From contig DATJWY010000254.1 in NCBI GenBank assembly GCA_035500775.1, forward strand, positions 1 to 6,335: a stretch of 6,335 bases of DNA, written 5' to 3'. The stretch is from DATJWY01 sp035500775. Its GTDB lineage: Bacteria > Pseudomonadota > Alphaproteobacteria > Acetobacterales > Acetobacteraceae. The first letter of the stretch is position 1; every line of letters starts with the position of its first letter. The notes below the pieces were generated by a model. That model did not search any database and was not told the DNA's origin. It saw nothing but the letters and a program-made list of their open reading frames with translations. Below, piece after piece: positions 4,295 to 6,335 of the stretch. The position numbers and the translations under genes were made by a program.

Positions 4295-4752
4295 GCCGCC
4301 TGCCCGTGGATGCGGACGCCATACGCGCGCTCGCGCAGATCCTGACCGAGACCGGGCTGACCGAGATCGAGATCGCGGAGAAGGACAGCCGGGTGCGCGT
4401 GGTGCGCGCACCGGCGCCGGTTCAGGCCGCCGTGCCCGCCGCCGCCCTGGCGGTCGCGCCCGCCGCTGCGCCGGCCGCCGCCGCGCCGGCCGAGGCCGCC
4501 GCCGATCTCGCCCAGCACCCCGGCGCGGTGAAGAGCCCGATGGTGGGCGTTGCCTATCTGGCGCCGGAACCCGGCGCCCCGCCCTTCGTCTCCGTGGGGC
4601 AGAGCGTCAATGCCGGTCAGACCCTGATGCTGATCGAGGCGATGAAGACCTTCAACCAGATCAAGGCGCCGCGCTCCGGCACCGTTTCCCGCCTGCTGGT
4701 CAGCTCGGGGGCGCCGGTCGAGTACGGCGAAGTGCTGATGGTGATCGAGTAA
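4291..4752 (+). CDS. accB: Biotin carboxyl carrier protein of acetyl-CoA carboxylase
   Basis: AccB carries biotin between biotin carboxylase (AccC) and the carboxyltransferase, the first step of fatty acid synthesis. The protein has 153 aa. Residues 1-40 are the helix/strand N-terminal segment typical of BCCPs (IRALAQILTETGLTEIEIAE). Residues of about 40-72 form a flexible Ala/Pro linker. The C-terminal biotinyl domain contains the site EAMKTFNQIKAP, with the biotin-accepting Lys119. The start overlaps the aroQ stop by four bases, and GAGG at 4280-4283 is seven bases upstream. Unusually for an accBC pair, 163 hairpin-rich bases separate it from accC. Confidence 0.97.
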   Translation: MSRLPVDADAIRALAQILTETGLTEIEIAEKDSRVRVVRAPAPVQAAVPAAALAVAPAAAPAAAAPAEAAADLAQHPGAVKSPMVGVAYLAPEPGAPPFVSVGQSVNAGQTLMLIEAMKTFNQIKAPRSGTVSRLLVSSGAPVEYGEVLMVIE

Positions 4753-4915
4753 CCAGCCCCCAAGGCCGCGCCGGGCATGCACCCGGCGGACCGTGGATCA
4801 AGGAGACAGGGCCGGCGGACGACCCGGCGCGCTCGCGCGGGGTGTCCGCGCGGCGCCGGTCCCGGATAGTGGGGGCGGTGCCCCTTCCCCCGATACAGCT
4901 CAAGGACGGGCAGCG
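4753..4915 (+). other. Structured accB-accC spacer
   Basis: Three hairpins fill most of this gap. CGCCGGG / CCCGGCG at 4769-4788 has 7 pairs and the loop CATGCA. CCGGCGC / GCGCCGG plus inner CGCGCGG / CCGCGCG at 4824-4859 gives 14 pairs with a three-base bulge. GGGGC-GGT-GCCCC lies at 4872-4884. The accC ribosome site AAGGA follows at 4902-4906. A second Shine-Dalgarno-like AAGGAG at 4800-4805 has no start codon within reach. The reading frame of accC stays open back to a GTG at 4793, but that extension is low-complexity and unlike AccC, so it is taken as non-coding. There is no T-run, so the operon is probably not terminated here. The spacer may set the accB/accC ratio. Confidence 0.45.
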
Positions 4916-6271
4916 ATGTTCGAGAAGATCCTGATCGCCAACCGCGGCGAGATCGCGCTCCGGGTGCAGCGTGCCTGCCGTGAGCTAGGCATCCGCACGG
5001 TCGCCGTGCATTCCACGGCGGATGCCGAGGCGATGCATGTCCGCCTGTCCGACGAGAGCGTGTGCATCGGCCCGCCTTCGGCGCGGGACAGCTACCTGAA
5101 CGTCGCCTCCATCCTCTCCGCCGCCGCGGTCACGGGGGCGGATGCCATCCATCCCGGCTACGGCTTCCTCTCCGAGAACGCCAATTTCGCCGAGATGGTG
5201 GAGGCGCACGGCCTGACCTTCATCGGTCCGTCGCCCGAGCATATCCGCATGATGGGCGACAAGATCGCCGCCAAGACCGCGATGGCCTCGCTCGGCGTGC
5301 CGCTGGTGCCGGGGTCGGACGGGGCATTGCCGGATCTGGACGAGGCGCGGCGGGTCGCCGGGCGCATCGGCTATCCGGTGCTGATCAAGGCGGCGGCCGG
5401 CGGCGGCGGGCGCGGCATGAAGGTGGCGCGCAGCGCGGATGAGCTGGAGGAGGCCTGGCGCGTCGCCCGCGCCGAGGCGAAGGCCGCCTTCGGCAATGAC
5501 GAAGTCTATATGGAGAAGTACCTCGACCGGCCGCGCCACATCGAGCTGCAGATCCTGGCCGACGCGTACGGCAACGTGGTGCATTTCGGCGAGCGCGATT
5601 GCAGCCTGCAGCGGCGGCACCAGAAGCTGCTGGAGGAGGCCGGCTCCCCGGCGCTGACGGCCGCGCAGCGGGACGCGATCGGCGCCACCGCCACCAGCGC
5701 GCTGAAGAAGCTCGGCTACCGCAATGCCGGAACACTGGAATTCCTCTACCAGGACGGGCAGTTCGCCTTCATCGAGATGAACACCCGCCTGCAGGTGGAG
5801 CATCCGGTGACGGAGATGGTCTGCGGCGTCGATCTGGTGCGCGAGCAGATCCGCATCGCCGCTGGCCAGAAGCTCGGCTACGCCCAGGAGGATGTGAAGT
5901 TCAGCGGCCACGCCATCGAGTGCCGGGTGAATGCCGAGGACCCGCAAACCTTCCTGCCGACGCCGGGCCGGGTTTCGGTGTTTCACCCGCCGGGCGGGCT
6001 GGGGGTGCGCGTCGATTCGGCGCTGTATGCCGGCTACATGGTGCCGCCTTACTATGACAGCATGGTCGCCAAGCTGATCGTGCACGCGCCGAGCCGGCCG
6101 GAGGCGATCAACCGGCTGCGGCGGGCGCTCGAGGAATTCGCGATCCTCGGCATCAAGACCACGCTGCCGATCCATCAGCGCATCGTGAACGACCCGGAAT
6201 TCCAGGCGGGGGATTATACGATCCATTGGCTGGAGCAGTTCGTGGCGCGCACTGCGGGCCAAGGGGAATAA
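4916..6271 (+). CDS. accC: Biotin carboxylase subunit of acetyl-CoA carboxylase
   Basis: AccC uses ATP and bicarbonate to carboxylate the biotin on AccB, in the cytoplasm. At 451 aa it matches the E. coli enzyme (449) and begins canonically MFEKILIANRGEIALRV. The pre-ATP-grasp domain covers about residues 1-113, the ATP-grasp domain follows, and the C-terminal domain starts near 334. Lys158 and the glycine-rich loop GGGGRGMK (162-169) bind ATP. Lys237 is in RRHQKLLEE. The catalytic cluster FIEMNTRLQVEHPVTE holds Glu287, Asn289, Arg291 and Glu295, each one residue earlier than in E. coli numbering. The ATG at 4916 has AAGGA nine bases upstream. It is the third gene of aroQ-accB-accC; the carboxyltransferase genes are not in the window. 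No frameshift or missing residue was noticed. Related carboxylases (propionyl-CoA, pyruvate) share the fold, but the length and the adjoining accB settle the assignment. Confidence 0.98.
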   Translation: MFEKILIANRGEIALRVQRACRELGIRTVAVHSTADAEAMHVRLSDESVCIGPPSARDSYLNVASILSAAAVTGADAIHPGYGFLSENANFAEMVEAHGLTFIGPSPEHIRMMGDKIAAKTAMASLGVPLVPGSDGALPDLDEARRVAGRIGYPVLIKAAAGGGGRGMKVARSADELEEAWRVARAEAKAAFGNDEVYMEKYLDRPRHIELQILADAYGNVVHFGERDCSLQRRHQKLLEEAGSPALTAAQRDAIGATATSALKKLGYRNAGTLEFLYQDGQFAFIEMNTRLQVEHPVTEMVCGVDLVREQIRIAAGQKLGYAQEDVKFSGHAIECRVNAEDPQTFLPTPGRVSVFHPPGGLGVRVDSALYAGYMVPPYYDSMVAKLIVHAPSRPEAINRLRRALEEFAILGIKTTLPIHQRIVNDPEFQAGDYTIHWLEQFVARTAGQGE

Positions 6272-6280
6272 AAAGGAAGG

Positions 6281-6325
6281 CCAGGGGCTCTGCCCCTGGA
6301 CCCTGCTGGGGCCTTGAGGCCCCAG
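6281..6325. terminator. Double hairpin after accC
   Basis: CCAGGGGC (6281-6288) pairs with GCCCCTGG (6292-6299) around TCT, ten bases after the accC stop. A second perfect stem, CTGGGGCC (6306-6313) with GGCCCCAG (6318-6325), encloses TTGA. No T-run follows either stem. The first hairpin shares its stem and the preceding GG with the hairpin at 2513-2535, so the pair belongs to a dispersed 3'-end element and not only to this operon. Termination is inferred from position. Confidence 0.55.
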
Positions 6326-6335
6326 ACCCCCATAA

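Noticed and set aside
4793..4915. N-terminal extension of AccC from the GTG at 4793
   Set aside because: The 41 extra residues are Gly/Ala/Arg/Pro-rich and come from hairpin DNA; AccC proteins start at MFEKILIANRGEIA, which has its own AAGGA site.
4275..4934. Open frame of 219 codons over accB
   Set aside because: It is an Arg/Gly-rich shadow of accB in another frame, with no plausible protein pattern.
4985..6262. 425-codon open frame on the minus strand opposite accC
   Set aside because: It is a long antisense shadow produced by GC-biased codons; its His/Arg-rich translation resembles nothing and accC is unambiguous.

Overview
The window is GC-rich bacterial chromosome, roughly 70 % G+C by eye. 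It looks alphaproteobacterial, most likely Rhodospirillales and perhaps Acetobacteraceae. The reasons are the aroQ-accB-accC gene order, a TPP-riboswitch-controlled thiS-thiG pair, and GGGGC-N3-GCCCC hairpins in nearly every larger gap. The taxonomic call is inference from gene order and style. No phage, transposon, CRISPR, tRNA or rRNA signature was seen.

Layout. 77-1381 (+): FAD-dependent amine/amino-acid oxidoreductase of the PuuB/OrdL type. 1382-1715: an AT-richer gap with two tandem hairpins and a possible promoter. 1716-1922 (+): 68-aa CspA-type cold-shock protein. 1923-2272: a 350-base gap that folds almost end to end into hairpins. 2273-2467 (+): a 64-aa protein of unknown function with a very strong ribosome binding site. 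2513-2535: a perfect hairpin between convergent genes. 3602 down to 2538 (-): thiS-thiG, the sulfur carrier and thiazole synthase of thiamine synthesis, preceded by a TPP riboswitch and a good sigma70-like promoter. 3764-3793: a near-perfect 30-bp dyad. 3839-6271 (+): aroQ, accB and accC, i.e. type II dehydroquinase followed by the biotin carrier and biotin carboxylase of acetyl-CoA carboxylase. 6281-6325: two hairpins that probably end that operon.

How the genes work together. ThiS carries sulfur as a C-terminal thiocarboxylate and ThiG uses it to build the thiazole ring. The riboswitch should lower translation when thiamine pyrophosphate is plentiful, because the thiS Shine-Dalgarno sequence lies inside the aptamer. 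AroQ (shikimate pathway) is translationally coupled to AccB by an ATGA overlap. AccB and AccC make carboxybiotin for malonyl-CoA synthesis. The oxidoreductase, the cold-shock protein and the 64-aa protein have no evident functional link to these pathways.

The proteins are ordinary; the interest is in the non-coding DNA. The main candidate for something undescribed is the csp-to-64-aa-gene gap. Three of its hairpins carry a GAAA tetraloop closed by G-C, two of these are sequence relatives whose four differences all preserve pairing, and abundant G-U pairs point to an RNA made from the + strand. Two other notable signals are the GGGGC-N3-GCCCC hairpin, present six times and only found outside genes, and the dyad just upstream of aroQ.
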